Below are positions 13,773 to 21,656 of a stretch of 24,553 nt of DNA, piece by piece. Source of the DNA: JBBTRP01 sp038065125 (GTDB lineage Bacteria; Patescibacteriota; Patescibacteriia; JACQRZ01); NCBI GenBank assembly GCA_038065125.1, contig JBBTRP010000047.1, forward strand, positions 1 to 24,553, given 5' to 3'. The position numbers and the translations under genes are program-made. The notes below the pieces were generated by a model that saw only the letters and a list, made by a program, of their open reading frames with translations, was not told the origin of the DNA and did no database searches. Every line of letters starts with the position of its first letter. Position 1 is the stretch's first letter.

Positions 13773-14923
13773 CAATCGGCATTGATGCGCGCCCCCTCTT
13801 AGAGAATCGGGGAGGCGTTGCTGAGTACACAAGACATCTTATTGCAGCCATGATTTCGCGCGCGCCGGAGCACGAGTATGTGCTCTACACAAGCGGACGG
13901 TGTAGGCCTTCAATCCTGGAGTCAATCATTCCCACTCACGCATCGTGCCAGGTGGTGCACGTGTCCATCCCCAATAAGTTTCTTAATGCTTCCATGGTTT
14001 TCATTGGTCGTCCGCAGCTTGATCGATTGATCGAGATGCGCAGCGGCAGGCGACTGGACTGTCTGTGGTGTCCGAATGGAAATTTTGTACCTCTTTCCGG
14101 ACGGACCCCGCTTGTTATCACGTTTCATGATGCATCCTTTGCTATCGAAGCATCTTGGTTCTCCCGACGCCAGCGACTCTGGCATCGGCTCGTGAATTTT
14201 CCCAAGCTGGTAGGTGGGGCCGCTGCGATTATCGCGGTATCCGAAAAGACAAAGGAAGATCTCAGAACATTTTTTTGCGTTCAATCGCAGCGCGTGACCG
14301 TCATTGGACTTGGGACTGCAGAGCCTGACGCGAACTCGGGCGATGAGCTCGTTCGCGATCTACCCAAAAAATTCATTTTGAGTTTCGGTGCAGAAAACCC
14401 ACGAAAGAATGCCGAGTGTCTTGTTGATGCTGTGTACCGGATGCGTTCTCTGTATCCATCGCTTCGCGACGTACGCCTCGTTCTGGTCCAGACGGAAAAC
14501 GCATCTCTGCGCAGACTCAAGCATCTGATTCGCTTACGAGGACTTCAAGGCTTCTGTCTGATTCGCGGGCCGCTCTCTTCGAGTCTGCGCTCTGCCTTCA
14601 TTTCTCGAGCGTCACTTCTTGCCTATCCGAGTCTCTATGAGGGATTCGGGCTGCCACCGTTTGAAGCCGCGCGATTCGGTGTTCCCTCGATTGTCTCATC
14701 GGTTGCAAGTCTTCCAGAAACATCCGGTGATTTTTCACTCCTCGTGAATCCCTATGATTCAACATCTGTCGCTCGAGGGCTGGGTACGCTTCTTCTCGAT
14801 CAGCGCGTGCGTCAGCGCGCGATAGCTCGCGGACGCGATGCGCTCAATAGTTTTACCTGGGATGCGGCCGCAGCCGCAACGATTTCCGTATTCGAGCGTA
14901 CACAATCTCACTCACGCATATGA
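13769..14923 (+). CDS. Glycosyltransferase family 4 (GT-B), first of a pair
   Basis: The 384-residue protein has the GT4 layout. The N-terminal Rossmann domain opens TIGIDARPLLENRGGVAEYTRHL with the glycine-rich acceptor loop. The C-terminal donor-binding domain has KFILSFGAENPRKN and the EX7E motif at E291-E299 (YEGFGLPPFEAARFGVP). It transfers a sugar from an activated donor, most likely in the cytoplasm for an envelope glycan or lipid-linked precursor; donor and acceptor cannot be read from sequence. It overlaps ftsQ and the second glycosyltransferase by ATGA on both sides, and the two transferases probably act in one pathway. Confidence 0.88.
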   Translation: MTIGIDARPLLENRGGVAEYTRHLIAAMISRAPEHEYVLYTSGRCRPSILESIIPTHASCQVVHVSIPNKFLNASMVFIGRPQLDRLIEMRSGRRLDCLWCPNGNFVPLSGRTPLVITFHDASFAIEASWFSRRQRLWHRLVNFPKLVGGAAAIIAVSEKTKEDLRTFFCVQSQRVTVIGLGTAEPDANSGDELVRDLPKKFILSFGAENPRKNAECLVDAVYRMRSLYPSLRDVRLVLVQTENASLRRLKHLIRLRGLQGFCLIRGPLSSSLRSAFISRASLLAYPSLYEGFGLPPFEAARFGVPSIVSSVASLPETSGDFSLLVNPYDSTSVARGLGTLLLDQRVRQRAIARGRDALNSFTWDAAAAATISVFERTQSHSRI

Positions 14924-16026
14924 GAATAGGCATTGACGCTCGGATGTATTGCGAGGGTTTAGGCATCGGACGCTACATCCAGCAATTGATCTCCAACCTT
15001 GAAAAGATTGAAGATCAGAATGAAATTATCGTTTTTTTGCGGAAAAAAAATTGGGATCAGTACACTCCTTCCAACCCGCGTTTTTCAAAAATACTTGCAG
15101 ACGTTCCTTGGTACTCTCTCTCTGAGCAGGCGTTTCTTCCGCGACTGATTCGGCACGCAAATGTAGATTTGATGCACTACCCGCATTTCAACGTCCCGGT
15201 TTTCAGCGCGACTCCGTATATTGTCACGATTCACGATCTCATCATGCTCACCGCTCCCCACTCGGCACGGAGTGCAGTCTCAACGCGTCATCCGATCATT
15301 CATGCGATCAAACATTTCGGGTATCGCTTCGTTCTGAAATCTGCAATTGAGCGCGCGCGCAACGTCATTACCGTATCCGGCACGGCCGCTCACGAGATCG
15401 CCGCATTCGCGCCTTCTGCGGCGAAACGAATCCGTATTATTTATGAAGCGCCCAGTAGTCTTCCTGCGCCACAAGCGCCAATGCCGTTATCAGTCGTAAA
15501 ACCCTTTGTTCTTGCCGTGGGAAACGCATACCCACACAAAAATTTGCTGGTGCTCTTGAGTGTCTGGGAAAAGATGCGCATCGTCGATCCGTCACTCTTT
15601 TTGGTGTTTTGCGGACAAGAAGATATTTTTACCGAGAGATTGAAAACGGCGATTCATGAACGCGGATTGGATGCACGTGTCATGCATCTGGGAAGGGTCA
15701 GCGATGAGGTCCTCTCGAGCCTGTATTCTTCAGCCCTCTGTTTGGTAACGCCATCACTTCACGAGGGTTTTGGACTTCCCGGCCTTGAAGCGCTTGCCGC
15801 GCACACGCCCACCTTGGCGTCAGATATTCCGGTGTATCGGGAAGTCCTGGGTGATGCGGCGCTCTATTGCGATCCGACCTCACCGGATGATATACTCGAA
15901 AAACTCATCACGCTCAAAAAGAACCCACCTCTGCGAACATCTCTGATTGAAAAAGGGGATCGCCGCGCGCGGCAATTCTCATGGAGTACAACAGCCACTC
16001 AGACACGCGAACTCTATCATATATGA
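14920..16026 (+). CDS. Glycosyltransferase family 4 (GT-B), second of a pair
   Basis: The 368-residue protein begins MRIGIDARMYCEGLGIGRYIQQL, with the same opening pattern as its neighbour, and has the C-terminal donor site VLAVGNAYPHKNLLVLL and the EX7E motif at E282-E290 (HEGFGLPGLEALAAHTP). The middle segment YIVTIHDLIMLTAP and NVITVSGTAAHEIAAF are typical of mannosyl/rhamnosyl-type GT4 enzymes, but specificity is not determinable. The two transferases differ clearly in sequence, so they look like divergent paralogues with successive roles rather than a recent duplication. ATGA overlaps join it to both neighbours. Confidence 0.88.
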   Translation: MRIGIDARMYCEGLGIGRYIQQLISNLEKIEDQNEIIVFLRKKNWDQYTPSNPRFSKILADVPWYSLSEQAFLPRLIRHANVDLMHYPHFNVPVFSATPYIVTIHDLIMLTAPHSARSAVSTRHPIIHAIKHFGYRFVLKSAIERARNVITVSGTAAHEIAAFAPSAAKRIRIIYEAPSSLPAPQAPMPLSVVKPFVLAVGNAYPHKNLLVLLSVWEKMRIVDPSLFLVFCGQEDIFTERLKTAIHERGLDARVMHLGRVSDEVLSSLYSSALCLVTPSLHEGFGLPGLEALAAHTPTLASDIPVYREVLGDAALYCDPTSPDDILEKLITLKKNPPLRTSLIEKGDRRARQFSWSTTATQTRELYHI

Positions 16027-16790
16027 AATCCTTACTTCGATTCAGTACCGTTATCATCATCCCTGCGATCCAGGTGGCCATTATGCTCCTATCGCTGCGG
16101 ATGGAGAGATTTTATTTCAGCGGCGCGGCAGTAGCTTTTCTTTTGACCGACGTTCTTCTGGTTCCGTATTTCACGGGCAAGGAGCATCGATCACGCCTTT
16201 TCGCACTCTCTTTTCCGCCGCTTGCGCTTGTGCTTTTAGCATTCGGACTTTTCTTTTTTGTGGAAGAGGAGTGGCTGAAGCATATGATCATCATCGCAAG
16301 TGCGCTTGCACAGTTTTTATATATCATTAATTTGTACCACCTCGTTTTCCGTTCCGACCGGTATCAGGAGCGCTCGTTTTTCCATGCGAATTCAATCGTC
16401 GGGACACTCATTATCTTTTTCGGTTCCGCGTGCGCGTACGGCTCCGGAACATACATTGATATTCCGGTATGGTTCTGGATTTGGCCCGCCGCGGCACTCA
16501 TGGCCGCTCTTGTTGCTCAAGGATTTTGGGTTCACGGAATATCGCTGCGGCTGCATGCCCGCCACGCGCTTGCGATACTGCTTCTGGGTGTTGAGGGCGC
16601 GATCGCGATTTCCTTGCTCCCCAGCCTCTACCTCACGAGCGCGGCGCTTCACACGGCACTGTTTGTAACGGTACTGAATTTAGTCGTGTCAGATATCAGG
16701 AAGGAGCTGACGCGTTTCGAGGTTATCGGCTCTATCATGACTGCCTTGATCATGGTAGCATTGGTCTTAGGAACCGCGCCCTGGCGCTAA
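16023..16790 (+). CDS. Multi-pass membrane protein of unknown function
   Basis: I place the start at the ATG at 16023, which overlaps the glycosyltransferase stop as ATGA and leads straight into a membrane helix; an in-frame ATG at 15981 would overlap the previous gene by 46 bp. The 255 residues contain about eight or nine hydrophobic helices (roughly 7-25, 33-50, 60-80, 86-106, 121-138, 146-165, 176-194, 199-217, 229-249) with short polar loops. No transporter or enzyme motif is recognised. Position after two glycosyltransferases suggests a role in envelope glycan handling, but this is only association. Confidence 0.7.
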   Translation: MKSLLRFSTVIIIPAIQVAIMLLSLRMERFYFSGAAVAFLLTDVLLVPYFTGKEHRSRLFALSFPPLALVLLAFGLFFFVEEEWLKHMIIIASALAQFLYIINLYHLVFRSDRYQERSFFHANSIVGTLIIFFGSACAYGSGTYIDIPVWFWIWPAAALMAALVAQGFWVHGISLRLHARHALAILLLGVEGAIAISLLPSLYLTSAALHTALFVTVLNLVVSDIRKELTRFEVIGSIMTALIMVALVLGTAPWR

Positions 16791-16796
16791 TCGAAT

Positions 16797-17894
16797 ATGA
16801 GTACACCACCGCAACGTATCGATCGAATGCTCTTTGTTGTTTTATCACTCGCACTCTCCTTTGGTGCGGGGGCGCTGGGCGGGTGGCACTCCTCTGAAAT
16901 CTCTCGTGTTGCCCTTCTTGCTGATGAGCAGCGTATATCGTCGGTCGACCTCCGCCCACCATCGCCCGCACCGGCAGAGATGGCGCTCGGAGACATCGAA
17001 AGTCGTGTGCGTCCCAGTATCGTGACACTCGTGAAGGACCTAAAAGTCATCTCGGCCGGGGAGCAGCAATGGAGTAATCGAGTCGTTGGTACCCCCTCAA
17101 TCACAAGCTATGCGATTGCGCTGACTGCTGACGGTTGGATTGTTGCGCCTCGCGAAGTGGTGGGGATCGCCGCCACGCGACTTGCCGTTCTCGATTTTCA
17201 CGGTAGGAGATCTGTTATTGAGAAGGTTATTTCCGATCCCGCATTGGGAATTACGTTTATAAAAATTGCCGCATCGGATCTTCTTTCGGCATCATTTAGT
17301 TCTGCCGACACGCACGGACCCGTTCTTGGCTACCGCGTCACGCCGAGGAATATCGAAGTACTTGCGATCTCTTCAAAAACATATCCTCCAATTCAACTCA
17401 GCGCCGATGCGATTCGTTCGAGTGATCGGCTTGAAAAACGAATAAACACCGATTCGAGCCTTGAGGGTGCGGGACTGCCGGTTGTTGATGGCCAGGGCGC
17501 ACTGCTGGGAATGACACTGGAGCGCGGAGTGATGCCCATCTCCTATATTGAGGACGCATTTACCAGAATTTTGCGCACGGGGTCGCTTGATCGACCCACA
17601 CTCAAGCTCTTCTATATTGATGGGTACCATACGATACTTCAGCACCTTGAGGGAGTGAAGGGGGATGGTGATATCGGTACGAGACTGATTTCGGAGGCAA
17701 AAGTTATTCTTGTCCCGACATCAAGCGGGGTCGGACGACTGCAACACTGGGATCGGATCGTGAGTGTGAACGATGAACTGATTGATGGAAATCGGAGCTT
17801 TTCCGAGCTCGTGCAAGGATACCAGAAAGGGGATGTGCTCCGAGTTGCATATCAGCGCGGGACGGAGATGGGTGAGATTAAAATTAAACTCTAA
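16797..17894 (+). CDS. HtrA/DegP-like pseudoprotease with C-terminal PDZ domain
   Basis: The 365-residue protein has an N-terminal membrane anchor (about 11-30), a trypsin-like domain (about 65-260) and a PDZ domain (about 264-365, with WDRIVSVNDELIDGNRSFSEL). The trypsin-like part keeps HtrA landmarks, but each catalytic residue is replaced. ADGWIVAPREVV has Glu120 where HtrA has His. SDPALGITFIKI has Gly151 where the Asp of DLALLK is expected. LEGAGLPVVDGQGALLGM has Ala225 where the GNSGGP serine sits. The fold is probably kept for binding, for example recognising misfolded envelope proteins or C-termini. Only 6 bp separate it from the upstream membrane-protein gene. The fold assignment is good; the loss of the triad depends on my hand alignment. 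Confidence 0.75.
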   Translation: MSTPPQRIDRMLFVVLSLALSFGAGALGGWHSSEISRVALLADEQRISSVDLRPPSPAPAEMALGDIESRVRPSIVTLVKDLKVISAGEQQWSNRVVGTPSITSYAIALTADGWIVAPREVVGIAATRLAVLDFHGRRSVIEKVISDPALGITFIKIAASDLLSASFSSADTHGPVLGYRVTPRNIEVLAISSKTYPPIQLSADAIRSSDRLEKRINTDSSLEGAGLPVVDGQGALLGMTLERGVMPISYIEDAFTRILRTGSLDRPTLKLFYIDGYHTILQHLEGVKGDGDIGTRLISEAKVILVPTSSGVGRLQHWDRIVSVNDELIDGNRSFSELVQGYQKGDVLRVAYQRGTEMGEIKIKL

Positions 17895-17922
17895 CTTTTC
17901 CTAATTCATAGGTCCCCATGCT

Positions 17923-18213
17923 ATGACCTCACAAGACTTTATTATCCTGGTCGCGACGTTCTCGCTAATCGCGTTCACCGTTCTTGGCGCGATCGCACTG
18001 GTATATCTGATCGCGATCCTACGGCGGATCCATCTAATGATGGATACCTTTGAGCAGTTTTTCTCGAATGTATCCGGAGGGATGCGGGATGCGATCGCCC
18101 GGGTGCGAGCGATGAAGGAGACTGCGGATCTCGTGGTTCAGGGTCTTCGCGCCGTTTCCGGGATTGCAGAACGCCGTCACACGAAACACAAGAAAGAGAA
18201 ATCGGAAGAATGA
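17923..18213 (+). CDS. Small single-helix membrane protein upstream of dnaE
   Basis: The 96-residue protein has one N-terminal membrane helix (about 7-31), an amphipathic helical middle (IHLMMDTFEQFFSNVSGGMRDAIARVRAMKETADLVVQGL) and a strongly basic/acidic tail (ERRHTKHKKEKSEE). The architecture recalls DUF948-type small membrane proteins, but I cannot assign a family. The only nearby alternative ATG (17917) is followed at once by a stop. Its TGA overlaps the dnaE ATG by four bases, implying translational coupling. Function is unknown. Confidence 0.7.
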   Translation: MTSQDFIILVATFSLIAFTVLGAIALVYLIAILRRIHLMMDTFEQFFSNVSGGMRDAIARVRAMKETADLVVQGLRAVSGIAERRHTKHKKEKSEE

Positions 18214-21200
18214 ATTTCGTCAATCTTCACGTTCATAGCCACTATAGCCTCCTTGATGGCCTCGCGCGCATCGAAGGGCTCATTCGGCGTGCAAAGGAGT
18301 TTGGTCATCCGGCGCTCGCGTTGACTGACCACGGCGCGCTCTACGGCGCCATCGAATTCTATCAGGCTGCAAAAAAAGCGGGGATCAAGCCGATCATCGG
18401 TGTTGAGACCTACGTCACCTCTCGCGGTCGAACAAAAAAGAGTACTAAAGATGACGATGAGCGGTTTCATTTGATTCTTTTGGTCCAGAATGAGACCGGG
18501 TATAAGAATCTCATGAAGATGGTCACCGCCGCGCACCTAGAGGGATTTTACTATAAGCCGCGGGTTGATTTTGAGTTGCTGCGCAGCCACGGGGAAGGGA
18601 TCATCGCCCTTTCGGGATGCCTGAATGGGCAAATTTCTCAAGCGATTCTTTCTGGCGCGCACCCGGAGCGGGTATTGGAGCAGTATCTGGATGTCTTTGG
18701 GGATCGTTTTTACCTCGAGGTTCAGCATCATCCGCACCTGCCCGACCAGGATATCGTCAATGCGGGACTCATCAAGCTCGCATCGCAATTTCATGTGCCG
18801 CTCGTTGCGACCGGGGACTCGCACTATCTCACTCCTGATGATGCCGAGGCGCACGACGTACTGCTATGTCTCCAGACAAAAAAAGAAAAATCCGATAAAA
18901 ATCGAATGTGCATGCTCGGCGAGGACTTCTCTTTTGCTGACGGATCGCGCCTTTCCGAAGCATTTTCCCATATTCCCGAGGCGATCTCAAATACCGTTTC
19001 AATCGCTGATCGGTGCGACCTCACTATCGAGTTTGGAAAAATCATCCTCCCCTCATTTCCTTTGCCGGCTGAAAAAACCCCCGGCGAAGTCCTTAAAGAT
19101 TCTTGCGAAAAAGGGCTCCCAAAGCGCTACCCCAACGGCGTGACGGAAGAGATTTCCGAGCGTCTTTCCTATGAACTGGATATCATCGCCCGATCGGGGT
19201 TTGATTCTTATTTTTTAATCGTCCAAGATTTTGTCAATTGGGCGAAGGAGCAGGGAATTATTGTCGGTCCGGGCCGCGGCAGCGCTGCCGGCAGTATCGT
19301 CTCCTACCTCTTGGGAATCACGAATATCGACCCGCTGCGGTATGATCTTCTGTTTGAGCGGTTCCTTAACCCTGAGCGCATCTCCATGCCTGATATCGAC
19401 CTCGACTTTGCTGATACGCGACGCGACGAGGTGCTCCGGTATGTCGAGTCAAAGTACGGGGCCGACCACGTTGCTCAGATCATCACGTTCGGAACTATGG
19501 CGGCGCGCGTATCGTTGCGCGACGTGGGCCGAGTCTTGGGAGCGCCGTACTCGTTTTGCGATACGCTTGCAAAGATGATTCCCGTGCACACGACCCTCTC
19601 TGATGCCCTCTCGACCGTTACCGAGCTCAAAAATCTCGTGGATTCAAATCCGCAGGCACAGGCAATTTTTGAAACCGCGAAAAAACTCGAAGGTGTTGCA
19701 CGGCACACCTCAACGCATGCGTGCGGCGTCGTGATCACCAAAGATCCCCTGACCGAATATGTTCCCTGCCAGTATGCGGCTCCGGATGACAAAACGGTTA
19801 TCACACAATACTCTCTCCACCCAATCGAGGATTTGGGATTGTTGAAGTTTGATTTTCTCGGACTTTCCAATCTCACGATTCTTGAAAACGCGAAAAACTT
19901 GGTTGCCCGCAGCCGGGGAGTCGCGATCGAGTACGACATTCTGCCACTGGATGATGCACAGACCTACGCGCTCCTTCGAGAAGGAAAGACGACCGGCGTG
20001 TTCCAGCTGGAAAGTTCCGGCATGAAACGCTATCTCAAGGAGCTCAAGCCAACCGAAATCGAAGACATCATCGCCATGGTATCGCTCTACCGCCCCGGTC
20101 CGATGGATCTGATCCCAGACTACATTGCCGGCAAGCACGGCCTAAAAGTTCCGGTCTATCTTCACCCCAAGCTCAAGCCCATTCTGGAGCGGACCTACGG
20201 CATTGCCGTGTACCAAGAGCAGGTGATGAAAATGGCGCAAGAGCTTGCCGGGTTTACCCTGGGCGAAGCTGATGTGCTCCGTAAGGCCATGGGTAAGAAG
20301 ATCGCGAAGCTCTTGAACGAGCAGAAGGAAAAGTTCATCAAGGGCTGCGGCGCTAATGGGATCGACAAGCGCATGGCCGCAAAGATTTTTGAGTTTATCG
20401 AACCGTTTGCGGGGTACGGGTTCAACAAGAGCCACGGCGCGTGCTACGCCGTGATCGCATATCACACCGCCTACATGAAGGCCCACTATCCGGCGGAATT
20501 CATGGCAGCCCTCTTGACATCGGATCTCGGGAATATCGATCGTGTCGCGATTGAGATCGAAGAGTGCAGAATGCTGGGTTTGACGGTGCTTCCCCCCGAC
20601 ATTAACGAAAGCGAGGGTACCTTTACCGTACTTCAGGATGAAGATGGCGCGTACTCCAGGATTCGTTTCGGCCTCCTTGCAATTAAAAATGTCGGCGAGC
20701 ACATTGTTGAGCGAGTGATTGAGAATCGCACGGCCGGTGGACCGTTTCTTTCCCTTGAGGAGTTTCTCGAGCGCATTCAAGACAAAGATCTCAACAAAAA
20801 ATCGCTGGAAAGTTTTATACGCTCCGGGTGCCTTGACCGATTTGGTGATCGAAATCAGATGCTGTATAATATTGATAGGCTCCTTGATTTCAATAAAAAA
20901 ATTGGCGGTGAAGCGTCATCGCGGCAAGCAACGCTCTTCGGAGTGCTGTACGCGCGGATCTCAACGCTTTCATTGGAGAAGGCACCCGCCCCAGACCCCG
21001 GCACACTCCTTGCCTGGGAAAAAGAGCTCCTGGGACTCTATTTGACTGAGCACCCCCTTGCTCGGTTGGCGCCGACGCTTGAGCGCTTTGTGATTCCCTG
21101 TCGCAAGGCGAAAGCGGAAAATGAAGGATGCCTGGTGAGTATTTACGGCATCGTAAGTTCGGCAAAGAAGATCATGACGCGAAAAAACGAGCCGATGCTA

Positions 21201-21485
21201 TTTGTCAAGATCGAAGATATGAGCGAGAGTCTCGAAGTCATCGTCTTTCCTTCGATACTGCGGGAGACGGAAAGCTTCTGGCAGACCGACAAGATTCTCG
21301 CGATCGAAGGCCGCGTCTCACACAAGGACAACGAGTCGAAAGTGATTTGTTCTCAAGTCCGCGAAGTTACTCCGGAACTTATCGCACGGCTTTCTGCAGC
21401 TACAACGTCACCGGGAGCGACTGATCACGCTGCCACCTCTGACTCCGACCGGGAATACGTCTCCGATGAGCAAATGGTTTACTAA
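18210..21485 (+). CDS. dnaE: DNA polymerase III alpha subunit with an apparently intact PHP domain
   Basis: The 1091-residue protein is the replicative polymerase DnaE. The PHP domain (1-275) retains the full metal-ligand set seen in active PHP exonucleases by my alignment: H7, H9, D16, H41, E66, H87, C137, D203 and H205. The palm carries GPGRGSAAGS (about 353-362), the catalytic pair in PDIDLDF (D395, D397) and the third aspartate D548 in LKFDFLGL. A tandem helix-hairpin-helix region (about 800-870) and an OB fold (about 970-1055, GCLVSIYGIVSSAKKI) follow. It is slightly shorter than the E. coli protein (1160). An intact PHP domain suggests built-in proofreading as in Thermus. The TAA stop directly abuts a fold-back element. 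Confidence 0.96.
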   Translation: MNFVNLHVHSHYSLLDGLARIEGLIRRAKEFGHPALALTDHGALYGAIEFYQAAKKAGIKPIIGVETYVTSRGRTKKSTKDDDERFHLILLVQNETGYKNLMKMVTAAHLEGFYYKPRVDFELLRSHGEGIIALSGCLNGQISQAILSGAHPERVLEQYLDVFGDRFYLEVQHHPHLPDQDIVNAGLIKLASQFHVPLVATGDSHYLTPDDAEAHDVLLCLQTKKEKSDKNRMCMLGEDFSFADGSRLSEAFSHIPEAISNTVSIADRCDLTIEFGKIILPSFPLPAEKTPGEVLKDSCEKGLPKRYPNGVTEEISERLSYELDIIARSGFDSYFLIVQDFVNWAKEQGIIVGPGRGSAAGSIVSYLLGITNIDPLRYDLLFERFLNPERISMPDIDLDFADTRRDEVLRYVESKYGADHVAQIITFGTMAARVSLRDVGRVLGAPYSFCDTLAKMIPVHTTLSDALSTVTELKNLVDSNPQAQAIFETAKKLEGVARHTSTHACGVVITKDPLTEYVPCQYAAPDDKTVITQYSLHPIEDLGLLKFDFLGLSNLTILENAKNLVARSRGVAIEYDILPLDDAQTYALLREGKTTGVFQLESSGMKRYLKELKPTEIEDIIAMVSLYRPGPMDLIPDYIAGKHGLKVPVYLHPKLKPILERTYGIAVYQEQVMKMAQELAGFTLGEADVLRKAMGKKIAKLLNEQKEKFIKGCGANGIDKRMAAKIFEFIEPFAGYGFNKSHGACYAVIAYHTAYMKAHYPAEFMAALLTSDLGNIDRVAIEIEECRMLGLTVLPPDINESEGTFTVLQDEDGAYSRIRFGLLAIKNVGEHIVERVIENRTAGGPFLSLEEFLERIQDKDLNKKSLESFIRSGCLDRFGDRNQMLYNIDRLLDFNKKIGGEASSRQATLFGVLYARISTLSLEKAPAPDPGTLLAWEKELLGLYLTEHPLARLAPTLERFVIPCRKAKAENEGCLVSIYGIVSSAKKIMTRKNEPMLFVKIEDMSESLEVIVFPSILRETESFWQTDKILAIEGRVSHKDNESKVICSQVREVTPELIARLSAATTSPGATDHAATSDSDREYVSDEQMVY

Positions 21486-21641
21486 GGCATTGTCACGAAA
21501 TAACCTAATCAATTTCATCCCATCTGTATGTCATCTTTCCGTCAAAAAACCTTCAACGTATCTCGATATGTTTCAGATTTTGTTGACGTACATCTGACAC
21601 ACACCTGGGCGAACTTGAATACGTTGTTTCGTGACAGTGCC
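21486..21641. mobile_element. 156-bp fold-back (MITE-like) element with terminal inverted repeats
   Basis: The left end GGCATTGTCACGAAATAAC and the reverse complement of the right end GGCACTGTCACGAAACAAC match in 17 of 19 positions, and similarity continues inward (TATGTCA.../TGTGTCA..., CGTCAA/CGTCAA) so that nearly the whole element is one imperfect palindrome. The two outer mismatches would be G-U pairs in RNA. TAA flanks both ends (21483-21485 and 21642-21644), consistent with a 3-bp target duplication. It has no coding capacity, so it would be non-autonomous. Confidence 0.7.
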
Positions 21642-21656
21642 TAAAATTTGTACCCT

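Noticed and set aside
18210..18213. Recoded UGA (Gly), as in some CPR lineages
   Set aside because: UGA terminates many genes here at the expected family lengths and forms ATGA stop-start overlaps, so it is a normal stop codon.
20142..20780. Open frame of 212 codons on the minus strand
   Set aside because: It lies wholly inside the conserved dnaE coding sequence, its translation resembles no family, and such antisense frames are expected in G+C-balanced coding DNA.
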